Source: DASVFB01 sp963815965
Lineage (GTDB): Bacteria > Actinomycetota > Thermoleophilia > Gaiellales > Gaiellaceae
Reading direction: 5' to 3'
NCBI GenBank assembly: GCA_963815965.1
Contig: CAWFIT010000001.1
Coordinates: 434,001 to 498,000, forward strand
DNA: 64,000 nt
Part shown: positions 46,194 through 54,746 of the stretch, piece after piece
Position numbering within the stretch: the stretch's first letter is position 1
Layout: every line of letters starts with the position of its first letter
Made by a program: the position numbers and the translations under genes
The notes under the pieces: model-generated
Told to the model about the DNA's origin: nothing
What the model saw: the letters and a program-made list of their open reading frames with translations, nothing else
The model's database searches: none

Positions 46194-47470
46194 CGGCGCT
46201 GCTGCTCCGCGGCGGCCGCCGCACGTTCCTGAGTCTTCGCAAGCACCGCAACTACCGCCTCTTCTTCAGCGGCCAGGTGGTCTCCGTCAGCGGGACCTGG
46301 ATGCAGAACATCGCCATGTACTGGTTCGTGCTCACGCTGACGCACGATCCCGTCGCGATCGGGATCCTCTCGTTCTGCCGCTTCGGTCCGTTCACGATCT
46401 TCGGCCTCTTCGCCGGCGTCATCGCGGACCGGTTCGACAACCGCAAGACGGTGATCGTCACGCAGTCGGTGCAGATGGTGCTCAGCGCCGTGCTCGCGAT
46501 CGACGCAGTTACTGGGCATGCGACGGCGTGGCACGTCTACGCGATCGCCGCTCTGAGCGGAACGGCGCTGGTGCTCGACGCGCCGGCGCGCCAGTCGCTC
46601 ACGTTCCGGATGGTGGGCCGCGACGAGCTGCCGAACGCGATCGCGCTCAACTCGAGCCTGTTCAACATCGCGCGCATCGCCGGGCCCGCGCTCGGCGGCG
46701 TCGTCATCGCCGCAGTGGGCGTCGGGTGGTGCTTCGCAGCCAACGCCGTGAGCTTCCTCGCCGTCCTCGCGAGCCTCCTCCTGATGCGCCCGGCGGAGTT
46801 CTTCCCCATCGGGCAGCACAAGCGGCCGACGTTCTGGCGCGGGACGCGCGAAGGCCTCTCCTACGTTCGGCGCTCGCGCAGCATCCTCGTGATCCTCGGG
46901 ATGATGGTCGTGTTCGCGAGCCTCTGCTTCAACTTCAACATCCTGCTCCCGGTGCTCGCGAAGCAGACGCTCGACGCCGGGCCGCGCACGTTCGGCGTGC
47001 TCTCCGCGGCATTCGGCTTCGGCGCGCTGATCGGAGCGCTCCTGGCGGCTGCGCTCGCGCGTGCGCGCTGGCGCACGATGCTGCTCGGCGCGATGGGCTT
47101 CGCGCTTTGCGAGCTCGCGATCGCGCCCGTGCAGTCGGTGCCGGTCGACGTGCTGCTTCTCTTCGCCTGCGGAATCTTCTTCACGTCCTACACGGCGAAC
47201 GCGAACACGCGGCTCCAGCTCGACGCGCCGGATCACCTGCGCGGTCGTGTGCTCTCGCTCTACTACTACGCGTGGAACGGCCTTGCGCCGCTCGGCGGTC
47301 TCATCGTCGGCTGGCTCTCGGCGACCGGAGGCACTGAGCTCGCATTCGCCGTTGCGGGGACAGCCGGGCTTGCGATGGCGATCATGGGTGCGCTGGCCGT
47401 GCGCAAGCCGAGGTCCGCACCGATCGCGGACGAACTCGCGGAGCGCGGCGAAGAGCTCGCGGCCGCGTGA
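46190..47470 (+). CDS. MFS multidrug-type exporter
   Basis: 426 residues from TTG 46190, which overlaps the MarR stop by four bases. Twelve membrane helices; the start LRKHRNYRLFFSGQVVSVSG and WMQNIAMYWFVLTLT are typical of the enterobactin-exporter-like (EntS/TetA-relative) MFS group; loop 2-3 has GVIADRFDNRKTVI. LALNSSLFNIARIAGPALGG and GRVLSLYYYAWNGLAPLGGL are also characteristic. A drug or siderophore substrate is possible. Partnered with MarR. Confidence 0.92.
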   Translation: MTALLLRGGRRTFLSLRKHRNYRLFFSGQVVSVSGTWMQNIAMYWFVLTLTHDPVAIGILSFCRFGPFTIFGLFAGVIADRFDNRKTVIVTQSVQMVLSAVLAIDAVTGHATAWHVYAIAALSGTALVLDAPARQSLTFRMVGRDELPNAIALNSSLFNIARIAGPALGGVVIAAVGVGWCFAANAVSFLAVLASLLLMRPAEFFPIGQHKRPTFWRGTREGLSYVRRSRSILVILGMMVVFASLCFNFNILLPVLAKQTLDAGPRTFGVLSAAFGFGALIGALLAAALARARWRTMLLGAMGFALCELAIAPVQSVPVDVLLLFACGIFFTSYTANANTRLQLDAPDHLRGRVLSLYYYAWNGLAPLGGLIVGWLSATGGTELAFAVAGTAGLAMAIMGALAVRKPRSAPIADELAERGEELAAA

Positions 47471-47526
47471 GCTCGTCTCCGCGCGTCTATCGCCCGCCCG
47501 GATAGAAAGGTAGTGTCCGGCGTGGC

Positions 47527-48972
47527 GTGCGTCGGACCTTCGCCGTCGGGCTGATCGTTCTCGGCCTGAGTGCCGGAGTCGCACGCGTCGCGCCCGAACA
47601 AGGGATGCCGGTCGCGCAACCCCAGAGCATCGTCTTGCGCGGCGAGGTGGATCCTCCCTACGGGCAGAAGAACACGCAGGTCGAGCCTGCTTCGTTTGCA
47701 TGGGGTTCGAAGATCGTCACGACGTTCCAGTCCTGGCGGATCGTCGACGGCGGTGCAGCGGCACTCGGGTGGGCGACGTCCGGTGACGCCGGCGCGCGCT
47801 GGCGCTCTGGAACGCTCTCGCTGGGCGGATACTTCGCCGCGTCCGACCCAGTCGTCGCCTTCGACGCGGCGCACCACGTCTGGTTGATAGCCGGCATCGG
47901 GTTCCGCGGGCGCGCTCACGAAGTCTTCGTCTCCCGCTCGCCCGACGGCGTGAAGTGGAGCGAGCCCGTCGTCGCAGCCGCCGACACGGACGAGGACCGC
48001 GACAAGGAATGGATCGGCTGCGACAACGGTGCGCGCTCGGCATTCCGCGGCCGCTGCTACCTCGCTTACGTCGACACGACGCGCTGGATGCTCGGGATCC
48101 GGACGAGCGACGACGGCGGCCAGACGTGGTCGAAGCCGCTGCGACTCCAGCCCGGCGTGACCGGCCGTGGCGCCGTGTTCTCCGGACCGATCCCGGTGAC
48201 GCGTCCGAACGGCGACCTCGTCGTGCCGTACTCGTTCTTCGCTCCGCTGAACGAGGGAGGTCGCGGAGTCTCCGAGGAAGACCGCGTCGCCGCGGTCGTC
48301 TCGCATGACGGCGGTGCGACCTTCACGCAGCCGATCCGAATCGCAGCGCTCGAGGCCGCAGACGATCTCACTGGAATCCGCGCCCCGTCGCTGCCGACCG
48401 CCGCGGTCGATGCGGCTGGGAAGACGTACGTCGCCTGGCAGGACGGGCGCTTCCGGAGCCGCGCGGGCGAAAACGATGTCGTCTTCTCGACCTCGACGGA
48501 CGGGAAGAACTGGACGACGCCTGTGCGCATCCGGATGTCAGGCACGCGCTCGTACTTCCTGCCTGCGATCGCCGTCGATCCGGCAACGTCCGGCAAGAAG
48601 GCACATGTTGCTGTGGCGTACTACTCCCTTCACATGTCACCTGGCTGTACGACGTTCGTGCCCGGCTGTTACGAGGAGATCGATGCATGGCTCGTCCAGT
48701 CCCAGAACGCCGGCCGGACGTGGGGAACACCGCGGAAGCTGAATGCCCAGCCGATGCAGATCGAATGGCTCGCCGACACGACGCTCGGCGCGATGCTTGG
48801 CGACTACATCAGCGTCTCGTACGTGAGGGGGCGCGCGTTGCCGGTGCTCGCACTCGCCAGCCCGCCGACGACGACGGGGTACAGCGAGTCGATCTTCTCC
48901 TGCCGGCTGAAGACACCGGCGCCGCGTACCCAGGCTGGAATCACCTCACAGTGTCGACGTCCGTCGCCCTGA
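47527..48972 (+). CDS. Exported BNR-repeat (sialidase-fold) protein
   Basis: 481 residues. Signal peptide RRTFAVGLIVLGLSAGVARV. Propeller blades with Asp-box motifs: SGDAGARWRSG, SPDGVKWSEP, SDDGGQTWSKP, SHDGGATFTQP, STDGKNWTTP and NAGRTWGTP. A Cys pair near the end (SPGCTTFVPGCYEEID) may form a disulfide. It is probably a secreted glycan-binding or glycosidase-like protein; the catalytic set is not clear. Starts 56 bp after the MFS gene, so may be read from the same transcript. Confidence 0.85.
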   Translation: MRRTFAVGLIVLGLSAGVARVAPEQGMPVAQPQSIVLRGEVDPPYGQKNTQVEPASFAWGSKIVTTFQSWRIVDGGAAALGWATSGDAGARWRSGTLSLGGYFAASDPVVAFDAAHHVWLIAGIGFRGRAHEVFVSRSPDGVKWSEPVVAAADTDEDRDKEWIGCDNGARSAFRGRCYLAYVDTTRWMLGIRTSDDGGQTWSKPLRLQPGVTGRGAVFSGPIPVTRPNGDLVVPYSFFAPLNEGGRGVSEEDRVAAVVSHDGGATFTQPIRIAALEAADDLTGIRAPSLPTAAVDAAGKTYVAWQDGRFRSRAGENDVVFSTSTDGKNWTTPVRIRMSGTRSYFLPAIAVDPATSGKKAHVAVAYYSLHMSPGCTTFVPGCYEEIDAWLVQSQNAGRTWGTPRKLNAQPMQIEWLADTTLGAMLGDYISVSYVRGRALPVLALASPPTTTGYSESIFSCRLKTPAPRTQAGITSQCRRPSP

Positions 48973-48981
48973 CGAACGCGA

Positions 48982-49965
48982 CTAGACGGTCCAGGTCTCG
49001 CCCGACCTGAGCAGCGCCTCGAGATCGCCCTCGCCGTGCTGTGCCAGCGACTGCTCGAGCTGCTCCGACATCAGCTCGTCGTACACGGGCGCTTCGACGT
49101 CGCGGAAGATCCCGATCGGCGTCGCTCCGCTCGTGTCCTGCGTCAGTCGTGACAGCGCAAACGCGAGCGACGGCTGCTCCAGGTGCGCGTCGTGCACGAG
49201 CGGCTCGCCGACGCCCTCGAAGACCTCCACCGATCCGTCCCTCAACTGCCGCACGCCCTTCTCGCCGTTCTCGCCGAAGCGGATCGGCTGGTCGTGCTCG
49301 AGGTAGATCCGGTTCAACTTGTCCTCGCGAACGAAGTCGAATGCACCATCGTTGAAGATGTTGCAGTTCTGAAAGATCTCGACGAACGCGGCGCCGCGAT
49401 GGTTCGCCGCCGCGCGCAGCACTTCCGTCAGGTGCGCGCGGTCCGTGTCGATCGAGCGCGCAACGAACGTCGCCTCCGCGCCGACCGCGAGCGAGATCGG
49501 ATTGAAGGGCCGGTCGAGCGAGCCGAGCGGCGTCGACTTCGTCACCGTGCCGAGCGGGCTCGTCGGTGAGTACTGACCCTTCGTCAGCCCGTAGATCTGG
49601 TTGTTGAAGAGCAGGATCTTCAGGTTCACGTTGCGGCGGAGCGAGTGGATGAGGTGGTTGCCTCCGATCGAGAGCGCGTCGCCGTCGCCTGTGACGACCC
49701 ACACCGAGAGATCCGGCCGCGACACGGAGAGGCCGGTCGCAATCGCCGGCGCGCGACCGTGGATCGAGTGCATCCCGTACGTCTCCATGTAGTACGGGAA
49801 GCGCGCCGCGCAGCCGATGCCCGAGACGAAGACGATGTTCTCGCGCGGCAGGCCGAGCTCCGGCATGAACGACTGCAGCGCGGCGAGGATCGCGTAGTCG
49901 CCGCACCCAGGACACCAGCGCACCTCCTGGTCGGTCTTGAAGTCTTTGGCCTTGAGCTCGCTCAT
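48982..49965 (-). CDS. korB: 2-oxoacid:ferredoxin oxidoreductase beta subunit
   Basis: 327 residues. ATG 49965 with AGGAGG just upstream. Fe-S ligands in VRWCPGCGDYAIL and SGIGCAARFPYY; the thiamine-diphosphate motif is VVTGDGDALSIGGNHLIHSL ... FNNQIYGLTKGQ. With KorA it decarboxylates 2-oxoglutarate (or another 2-oxoacid) to an acyl-CoA and reduces ferredoxin. Length fits KorB (about 290-350). Its start overlaps by four bases the stop of the small membrane peptide, so translation is coupled. Confidence 0.94.
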   Translation of the reverse strand: MSELKAKDFKTDQEVRWCPGCGDYAILAALQSFMPELGLPRENIVFVSGIGCAARFPYYMETYGMHSIHGRAPAIATGLSVSRPDLSVWVVTGDGDALSIGGNHLIHSLRRNVNLKILLFNNQIYGLTKGQYSPTSPLGTVTKSTPLGSLDRPFNPISLAVGAEATFVARSIDTDRAHLTEVLRAAANHRGAAFVEIFQNCNIFNDGAFDFVREDKLNRIYLEHDQPIRFGENGEKGVRQLRDGSVEVFEGVGEPLVHDAHLEQPSLAFALSRLTQDTSGATPIGIFRDVEAPVYDELMSEQLEQSLAQHGEGDLEALLRSGETWTV

Positions 49966-50120
49966 CGCCTCCTCTCCCTCCGCACGCCGCGCACAAACCA
50001 CGCGCCGCCGGCGGCGATCGCGAAGAGGATGGCGAGGAACCAGTGACCCGAGATCAGGAACAGAATCGCGATCACGGCGAGGATCGCGAACGCGAGAGTC
50101 GTCCCGTACCGCGCGAGCAT
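49962..50120 (-). CDS. 52-residue two-helix membrane microprotein between korA and korB
   Basis: ATG 50120 lies in TGATG at the korA stop; the TGA stop at 49962-49964 lies in the ATGA of the korB start. So the three genes are chained with 1-nt and 4-nt overlaps. The peptide has helices at about 8-24 (TLAFAILAVIAILFLI) and 27-43 (WFLAILFAIAAGGAWFV) and a basic tail RGVRRERRR that would stay cytoplasmic. I know no named family. It may tether the oxidoreductase to the membrane or to an electron acceptor (inference). Confidence 0.75.
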   Translation of the reverse strand: MLARYGTTLAFAILAVIAILFLISGHWFLAILFAIAAGGAWFVRGVRRERRR

Positions 50121-51955
50121 CACAGCATCGCTCCGATCGCTTGCTCGATCTCACCCGCGCGCAGCGGCAGGCCGCGGACGCGGTTGTAGCCGACCGCGTC
50201 GACGAGGAACTCTGCGCGCACGAGCTGCAGCAGCTGTCCCAGGTTGATCTCCGGGATGAGGACGCGCTCGTAGCGCTTCAGCACGTCGCCCGTGTTGCGT
50301 GGAAACGGATTCAGGTGCTTCAGATGCGCGTGCGCGACGCGACCGCCGTCCTTGCGAACGCGGCGCACGCCGGCCGCAACGGGCCCGAACGTCCCGCCCC
50401 AGGAGAGGACGAGCAGGCGCGCTCCGTCCGGATCGTCCACGTCGAGCTCGGGGATGTCGGACGCGATGCCGGCGACCTTCTGCGCGCGCAGGCGCACCAT
50501 CAGGTCGTGGTTGTCGGGGTCGTACGACACGTTGCCCGTCACGTCGGCCTTCTCCAGCCCGCCGATGCGGTGCTCGAGCCCCGGGGTTCCGGGAATCGCC
50601 CACGGCCGCGCGAGCGTCCGCTCGTCGCGCAGGTACGGCATGAACTCGCCTTCGAAGTTCGGCTCTGTCGCGAAGTCGACCGAGATGTCCGGCAACTCCG
50701 CGAGGTCGGGCAAAAGCCACGGCTCCGAGCCATTCGCGAGGTACGCGTCGCTGAGCAGGAACACCGGCGTCCGGTACTTGATCGCGATCCGCGCCGCCTC
50801 GATCGCGGCCTCGAAGCATTCCCCGGGCGTCGCCGCCGCAACGACCGGCACGGGCGACTCCGAGTTGCGCCCGTACAGCACCATCAACAGGTCTGCCTGC
50901 TCGGGCTTCGTCGGCATCCCGGTGGAGGGGCCTGCCCGCTGGATGTCGAGGATCAGGAGCGGCAGCTCGAGCGTGATCGCAAGCCCGATCGTCTCCTGCT
51001 TCAGCACGATCCCCGGCCCCGCAGACGTACAGATGCCCAGCGCACCTCCGAACGACGCCCCGATCGCGGCGCCGACCGCGGCGATCTCGTCCTCGGCCTG
51101 GAACGTGCGAATGCCGAAGCTCTTGTGCCGAGCAAGCTCCTCGAGGATCGCCGACGCCGGCGTGATCGGGTACGCGCCGAGGAAGAGCGGCAGCCCGCTC
51201 AGCTTCGACGCGGCGATCAGCCCGTAGGCGAGCGCCTGGTTGCCGGTGATGTTGCGGTAGGTGCCGGGCGCGAGCGTCGCCGGCTTCACCTCGTACGAGA
51301 CGGCGAACGTCTCCGTCGTCTCGCCGTACGCATAGCCGGACTGGAAGGCCTTGATGTTGGCCTCGCGGATGTTCGGTGCCTTCGCGAACTTCCTCTCGAG
51401 GAACGCGAGCGTGCCCTCGGTGGGACGATGGAAGAGCCACGACATCAGGCCGAGCGCGAACATGTTCTTCGCCCGCTCGGCCTCGCGCTTCGTGACGTCG
51501 ATCTCCTTGAGCGCCTCGAGCGTCATCGACGTCAGGCCGACGTCGTGCACCTGGAACTCGCCGAGCGAGCCGTCCTCGAGCGGATTCGCGGCGTAGCCGG
51601 CCTTGTCGAGGTTGCGTTCGGTGAACGCATCCTTGTTCACGATCAGCGTGCCGCCCTTGACGAGATCCTTGAGGTTCGTCTTCAGCGCGGCCGGGTTCAT
51701 CGCGACGAGCACGTCCGGCTGGTCGCCCGGCGTGAGAATGTCGTGGTCGGCGAAATGGAGTTGGAAGCCGGAGACGCCGGGCAGCGACCCGGCGGGCGCG
51801 CGGATCTCGGCCGGGTAGTCCGGGAACGTCGACAGGTCGTTCCCGAGCAGCGCAGTCTCGCTCGTGAATTGCCCGCCCGTGAGCTGCATGCCGTCCCCCG
51901 AATCGCCCGCGAAGCGGATCACGACGGAGTCGCGCTGCTCGACCGCCTTTGCCAC
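50120..51955 (-). CDS. korA: 2-oxoacid:ferredoxin oxidoreductase alpha subunit (gamma-alpha fusion)
   Basis: 611 residues from GTG 51955; GTG 51973 would add six. Residues 10-190 are the gamma domain (VIRFAGDSGDGMQLTGGQF), 220 onward the alpha domain (GAYPITPASAILEELARHKS, TFQAEDEIAAVGAAIGASFG with the TPP-activating Glu, CTSAGPGIVLKQETIGLAIT), ending in a domain with LVLSWGGTFGPVAAGVRRV and LIPEINLGQLLQLVRAEFLV. The fusion is the common KorA layout of actinobacteria. Partner of KorB. The ferredoxin used is not encoded nearby. Confidence 0.94.
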   Translation of the reverse strand: MAKAVEQRDSVVIRFAGDSGDGMQLTGGQFTSETALLGNDLSTFPDYPAEIRAPAGSLPGVSGFQLHFADHDILTPGDQPDVLVAMNPAALKTNLKDLVKGGTLIVNKDAFTERNLDKAGYAANPLEDGSLGEFQVHDVGLTSMTLEALKEIDVTKREAERAKNMFALGLMSWLFHRPTEGTLAFLERKFAKAPNIREANIKAFQSGYAYGETTETFAVSYEVKPATLAPGTYRNITGNQALAYGLIAASKLSGLPLFLGAYPITPASAILEELARHKSFGIRTFQAEDEIAAVGAAIGASFGGALGICTSAGPGIVLKQETIGLAITLELPLLILDIQRAGPSTGMPTKPEQADLLMVLYGRNSESPVPVVAAATPGECFEAAIEAARIAIKYRTPVFLLSDAYLANGSEPWLLPDLAELPDISVDFATEPNFEGEFMPYLRDERTLARPWAIPGTPGLEHRIGGLEKADVTGNVSYDPDNHDLMVRLRAQKVAGIASDIPELDVDDPDGARLLVLSWGGTFGPVAAGVRRVRKDGGRVAHAHLKHLNPFPRNTGDVLKRYERVLIPEINLGQLLQLVRAEFLVDAVGYNRVRGLPLRAGEIEQAIGAML

Positions 51956-52002
51956 TACCGAAAGGTGTAGCACAGGCCCCCCGGCCGAAACCGGGTCCCT
52001 GG

Positions 52003-52437
52003 CTAGCGGCCGCCTGAGATGTACTCGGTCAGGTACTGGATCTGGAAGCTCTGCTCGCGCGACTGGAACTTGACGAGATCGCCGATCGAGATGATGCCGA
52101 CGACGTCCTCGTTCTCCACAACCGGGAGGTGGCGGATCCGTCGGTCGGTCATGATCGCCATCGACTCCTCGATCGTCGTCTCCGGTGTGACGTACACGAG
52201 CGGCGAGGTCATGATCTCGCTGACCAGGGTCTCGTGGCTCGTGCGCCCGAGGACGGCGATCTTCCGCAGGTAATCCCGCTCGGTCATGATCCCGACGACC
52301 TCTTCGCCCTCCGTGACGAGGATCGAGCCGACGTTCTTGTCGACGATCTTCTTGATCGCGTCGAAGACGGTGGCCGAGGCGTCGATCTTGAGAACGTCCG
52401 CGCCCTTACCGCGAAGGATCTCCGAGATGCGGCCCAT
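52003..52437 (-). CDS. CBS-domain pair protein
   Basis: 144 residues from ATG 52437, nothing but two CBS motifs: ATVFDAIKKIVDKNVGSILV / VVGIMTERDYLRKI and TIEESMAIMTDRRIRHLPVV / VVGIISIGDLVKF. Such small proteins bind adenine nucleotides (AMP/ATP or SAM) as energy sensors. A frame extension to 52485 exists but adds no domain. It lies just upstream of korA on the same strand, with only 47 bp between its stop and the korA start, so it may be the first gene of the korA-korB operon. Confidence 0.9.
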   Translation of the reverse strand: MGRISEILRGKGADVLKIDASATVFDAIKKIVDKNVGSILVTEGEEVVGIMTERDYLRKIAVLGRTSHETLVSEIMTSPLVYVTPETTIEESMAIMTDRRIRHLPVVENEDVVGIISIGDLVKFQSREQSFQIQYLTEYISGGR

Positions 52438-52483
52438 ACCCGACTTTAACCGCAGGCGCGCGAGGCTGTCATGATTGAACAAC

Positions 52484-53131
52484 ATGGATCCAAACCAGGG
52501 AGCCGCCGAGCCCTATCCGGTGCAGTTCTCGGTCGAGTACCCGGACCGCGAGCTCAACCGGCTGACGACTGCTTTCCGGATCATCGTCGCGATTCCGATC
52601 CTGATCGTGGCGGCGACCGTCGAGGGCCACACGGAGAGCTACGGCGGAGCCCAGCACGGCGGGACGGTCGCGATCGGCGCAGGCGGCGTGCTGATTCTGG
52701 GGCCGCTCCTGATGATCGTGTTCCGGCAAAAGTACCCGCGGTGGTGGTTCGACTGGAACCTCGAGCTGCTCAGGTTCTCGAACCGGGTGGGCGTCTTCAT
52801 CGCCTTGATGGACGATCACTACCCGTCCACCGACGAGCACCAGTCGGTCGCACTCGACTTTCCCTACCCAGACGTCAAAGAGGAACTGAACCGCTGGCTT
52901 CCGCTCGTGAAGTGGCTACTCGCTATCCCGCACTACATCCTGCTGGCGTTCCTGTGGCTCTTCGCATTCTTCGCGGTGATCTTCGCCTGGTTCGCGATTC
53001 TCTTCACGGGCCGCTATCCACAGGGTCTGTTCGACTTCGTCGCGGGTGTGTTCCGCTGGACGAATCGCGTGGTCGGCTACGCCTTCGCCCTCGTGACCGA
53101 CCGATATCCGCCTTTTAGCCTGAGCCCCTGA
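52484..53131 (+). CDS. DUF4389-like membrane protein
   Basis: 215 residues from ATG 52484. The start PYPVQFSVEYPDRELNRLTT and the repeat-like FPYPDVKEELNRWLPLVKWL / AIPHYILLAFLWLFAFFAVI / FTGRYPQGLFDFVAGVFRWT fit the DUF4389 family. Four membrane helices. Function unknown. It is divergent from the CBS protein by about 45 bp and is followed by a candidate terminator at 53143-53163. Confidence 0.85.
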   Translation: MDPNQGAAEPYPVQFSVEYPDRELNRLTTAFRIIVAIPILIVAATVEGHTESYGGAQHGGTVAIGAGGVLILGPLLMIVFRQKYPRWWFDWNLELLRFSNRVGVFIALMDDHYPSTDEHQSVALDFPYPDVKEELNRWLPLVKWLLAIPHYILLAFLWLFAFFAVIFAWFAILFTGRYPQGLFDFVAGVFRWTNRVVGYAFALVTDRYPPFSLSP

Positions 53132-53142
53132 CCGTGCTTAGT

Positions 53143-53163
53143 CGCCGAGCGCGGCGGCGTTTT
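53143..53163 (+). terminator. Probable terminator of the DUF4389 gene
   Basis: CGCCG-AGCG-CGGCG stem followed by GCGTTTT. It lies 12 nt after the stop and just before the convergent SnoaL-like gene's stop. Confidence 0.5.
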
Positions 53164-53165
53164 GG

Positions 53166-53609
53166 TCAGGCAGTGCTCGCGGCCGGCTCGGGCATCAGCC
53201 CGAGCTGGTTCGCGATCGTCATCGCGTCGTAGTAGTCCCGTCCTTCGACGATCTTGCCGTCCCGCACCCTAATGAGGGCGCAGAAGTGGAGCTCCATCTC
53301 CTTGCCGGTCGCCGGAACCTCGCCCATCGGCGTCTGCAGCGGCCCCGAATGTGTCCCGCGTCCGACCGCTTCCGCGATCGCCCAGTCACCGGCCGACACA
53401 ACGTTCAGCAGCTCGACGTTGACATCCGAAAACGGAATCAGCCAACCTTCGGCGTTTCGCCTGGCGCCTTCAGGGCCGTTGAACTTCTCGCCCGACGCAC
53501 AGTCGATCAGCTCGAAATCTTCGGCAGCGAGTCCCACGATCGCGTCGTAGTCCTTCGCGTTGAACCCATCGAACAGCTTGCGAATGATGCTCGCACTGTC
53601 TTCGCCCAT
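53166..53609 (-). CDS. SnoaL/NTF2-fold protein
   Basis: 147 residues with GGAGGAACG before the ATG. Single NTF2-like cone domain: IIRKLFDGFNAKDYDAIVGL, DFELIDCASGEKFNGPEGAR, WAIAEAVGRGTHSGPL, MELHFCALIRVRDGKIVEGR. These folds serve as isomerases, cyclases or carrier-binding domains; many in actinobacteria are orphan enzymes or limonene-epoxide-hydrolase-like. No catalytic set is recognised, so substrate and reaction stay open. Confidence 0.85.
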   Translation of the reverse strand: MGEDSASIIRKLFDGFNAKDYDAIVGLAAEDFELIDCASGEKFNGPEGARRNAEGWLIPFSDVNVELLNVVSAGDWAIAEAVGRGTHSGPLQTPMGEVPATGKEMELHFCALIRVRDGKIVEGRDYYDAMTIANQLGLMPEPAASTA

Positions 53610-53731
53610 CGTTCCTCCTCTTCCCGGTCATCTGCCGCGCTCGGCCTACCGATCCTACGACCGGGGCCTATCGCTAACAAGGGCAAAAACGATCAGGCGC
53701 GCGTGATGCTCGCCGGGGAGGATAAGCGTAG

Positions 53732-54619
53732 ATGGAAGATCGGCTCCGCAACATCATCGACGTTCTGGTCGACATCGACGACCCGGCCGCCGGGGCCGAG
53801 CTCGCGCGGCGCGCACACCTGAGCCGCTTCCACTTCGACCGCGTGTCCGCGGCGATTCTGGGCGAGTCGCCCGCCGCGTTCCGCCGCCGCCTGCTGCTCG
53901 AGCGCGCCGCTTACCAGCTGACGCGCGGCACGCCGGCGACCGACGCGGCGCTCGGTGCGGGTTACTCCTCGCTCGAGGCGTTCACGCGCGCGTTCAGGCG
54001 CGCGTACGGCGTTGCTCCGAGTCGCTTCGCCGGCGACTTCCGGGCCGACGCGCCCAACGGCATCCATTTCCACCCGCCCGGAGGCCTGCTCGTTCCGGGC
54101 GACGAGAGGAGGCAGACGATGGACCTCACCACCCGTCTCGTAGAGCACGACAACTGGCTCGCGGAGCAGCTGATCAGCGCCGCTTCGACGCTCGACGAGA
54201 CAGCTCTTGACGAGCCCGTGGCGGTGAGCCCGCCGACGGACTCGTTCGCCGAGGACTCGCCGTCGATCCGCTCGATGCTGAACCGGCTCGTCTTCACGAA
54301 GGAGATGTGGTCGGCCGCGATCGGAGGCCGCGAGTTCGAGGAGGCGACCGATACGTCGCTTTGTGCATTGCGCGAGCGTCTCGCGAGCGCCGGCTCGGAG
54401 TTCGCGACGCTGGTCTCGGATGTTGCGCGCCGCGACGCGTGGGACACCGCGTTCGTCGACGCGACGTGCGATCCACCGGTGAGCTTCACCTACGGCGCTG
54501 CGGTCGCCCATGTGCTCACGCGGGACTCGTACCGGCGGCAGGTCGTCGCCGCGGCGCTACGCGATCGCGGCATCGACGTGGCAGCCGATCCGATCGCCTG
54601 GGAGCGAAAGGGTGATTGA
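53732..54619 (+). CDS. AraC-type regulator fused to a DinB-like domain
   Basis: 295 residues. Residues 15-110 hold two helix-turn-helices of AraC type (RRAHLSRFHFDRVSAAILGE, ATDAALGAGYSSLEAFTRAF, RRAYGVAPSRF). From about 130 the chain reads as a DinB/YfiT four-helix bundle (DLTTRLVEHDNWLAEQLISA, SMLNRLVFTKEMWSAAIGG, YGAAVAHVLTRDSYRRQVVA), with His in EHDN, and further His in AHVLT; a third metal ligand is not obvious. The fusion suggests a regulator that senses a small molecule by the DinB-like domain. Function otherwise unknown. Confidence 0.85.
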   Translation: MEDRLRNIIDVLVDIDDPAAGAELARRAHLSRFHFDRVSAAILGESPAAFRRRLLLERAAYQLTRGTPATDAALGAGYSSLEAFTRAFRRAYGVAPSRFAGDFRADAPNGIHFHPPGGLLVPGDERRQTMDLTTRLVEHDNWLAEQLISAASTLDETALDEPVAVSPPTDSFAEDSPSIRSMLNRLVFTKEMWSAAIGGREFEEATDTSLCALRERLASAGSEFATLVSDVARRDAWDTAFVDATCDPPVSFTYGAAVAHVLTRDSYRRQVVAAALRDRGIDVAADPIAWERKGD

Positions 54620-54746
54620 AACGTCGCGGACTGCTGCTACCGTGTGAGCACGGACGGCATTGGGCCGTCCAGTGAGATTGAGCTTCTCGGTTCCTCCTTT
54701 GGCGGCTTCGAGTGGACGGTCTCGAGCCAAACAGAAGGGGTAGAAC

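Noticed and set aside
45746..47701. A 651-codon minus-strand frame opposite MarR and MFS
   Set aside because: Composition is Arg/Glu-rich shadow sequence; the plus-strand genes have clear domains and signals.
49937..51970. A 677-codon plus-strand frame opposite korA
   Set aside because: Low-complexity Arg/Asp/Val shadow of korA; no start signal or domain.
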